DNA of 46,671 nucleotides. Origin: DAOUBA01 sp034432855. Lineage in GTDB: Bacteria > Chloroflexota > Anaerolineae > B4-G1. The notes under the pieces were generated by a model. That model was not told the DNA's origin. It ran no database searches and saw only the letters and a program-made list of their open reading frames with translations. The DNA lies in the NCBI GenBank assembly GCA_034432855.1, contig DAOUBA010000003.1, positions 1-46,671 on the forward strand, read 5' to 3'. Both the position numbers and the translations under genes were made by a program. Shown here in pieces: positions 46,599-46,671 of the stretch. Each line of letters begins with the position of its first letter. Position 1 is the first letter of the stretch.

Positions 46599-46671
46599 AT
46601 GAGAACCAAAGGCAGTGCAGAGGCATTGGAAATGCGCCGTATGATCGGCGGTAGGATGTTGCAGGAGGGTA
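46599..46671 (+). CDS. N-terminus of a probable IS630-type transposase, cut by the window end
   Basis: The 24 codons visible read MRTKGSAEALEMRRMIGGRMLQEG, given here as positions 1-24. This resembles the helix-turn-helix opening of IS630-family transposases as I remember it, so the call is tentative. There is no ribosome site, in line with leaderless translation. The remainder lies outside the window. Confidence 0.45.
   Translation, partial: MRTKGSAEALEMRRMIGGRMLQEG

Overview
The window looks like a chromosome segment of a Chloroflexota bacterium, probably class Anaerolineae; this is inferred from style and not from a marker gene. The clues are high GC, Thr-Pro-rich spacer peptides next to lipoprotein or membrane anchors, GAF-rich histidine kinases, a proximal promoter type close to TTGACA-17-TATAAT, and many families of short palindromic or tandem repeats between and inside genes. 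No rRNA, tRNA or CRISPR array was seen.

Layout. Positions 182-8434 (+) hold an overlapping cluster: a membrane GAF histidine kinase, a deoxynucleoside kinase, a soluble GAF-PAS histidine kinase, a degenerate metallo-beta-lactamase-fold protein, a membrane TPR protein, an 86-residue protein and a trypsin-fold protease whose N-terminal domain it duplicates. Positions 8447-11167 (-) hold trpB, trpA and a PEBP-family lipoprotein. Positions 11319-18793 (+) hold a GT-C membrane glycosyltransferase, an SH3 protein, an alpha/beta hydrolase, xseA, a small P-loop kinase, xseB and an M1-type metallopeptidase; murJ (-) converges on the peptidase with overlapping tails. Positions 20457-22548 hold a short GH3-type adenylating protein and two small minus-strand genes.

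Positions 22688-46488 are almost entirely plus strand and form a deoxysugar/plant-glycan catabolic island: PIG-L deacetylase, GH106-like rhamnosidase, DeoR regulator, L-rhamnose mutarotase (RhaM), L-rhamnose isomerase (RhaA), a two-domain class II aldolase with a dead second half, a UroD-family protein, a second class II aldolase, a PHP-domain protein, a 45-residue ORF, GH3 beta-glucosidase, a zinc alcohol dehydrogenase with duplicated Rossmann halves, a SrlD-like sorbitol-6-phosphate dehydrogenase, D-lyxose isomerase, a PfkB sugar kinase, a RAYT (REP-associated) transposase, a fused E1 alpha-beta 2-oxoacid dehydrogenase, its E2, and a GH29 alpha-L-fucosidase. Together these would release rhamnose, fucose and glucose residues, isomerise, phosphorylate and cleave them, and feed the C3 products to acetyl-CoA. 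A dedicated FGGY rhamnulokinase, the sugar transporter and an E3 subunit are not in the window.

The most striking property is the repeats. I see at least nine families (labelled A-J in the feature list). Several copies lie in frame inside genes, in the M1 peptidase, the rhamnosidase, the PHP protein, the alcohol dehydrogenase (twice), the RAYT and the E2 (twice), mostly at domain linkers or loops. Other copies supply the stop codons or C-terminal tails of neighbouring genes. The RAYT gene carries a perfect 13-3-13 palindrome that reappears, decayed, in the E2 gene. Inverted copies of another family bracket the fucosidase gene, followed by the start of a probable IS630-type transposase at the window edge.
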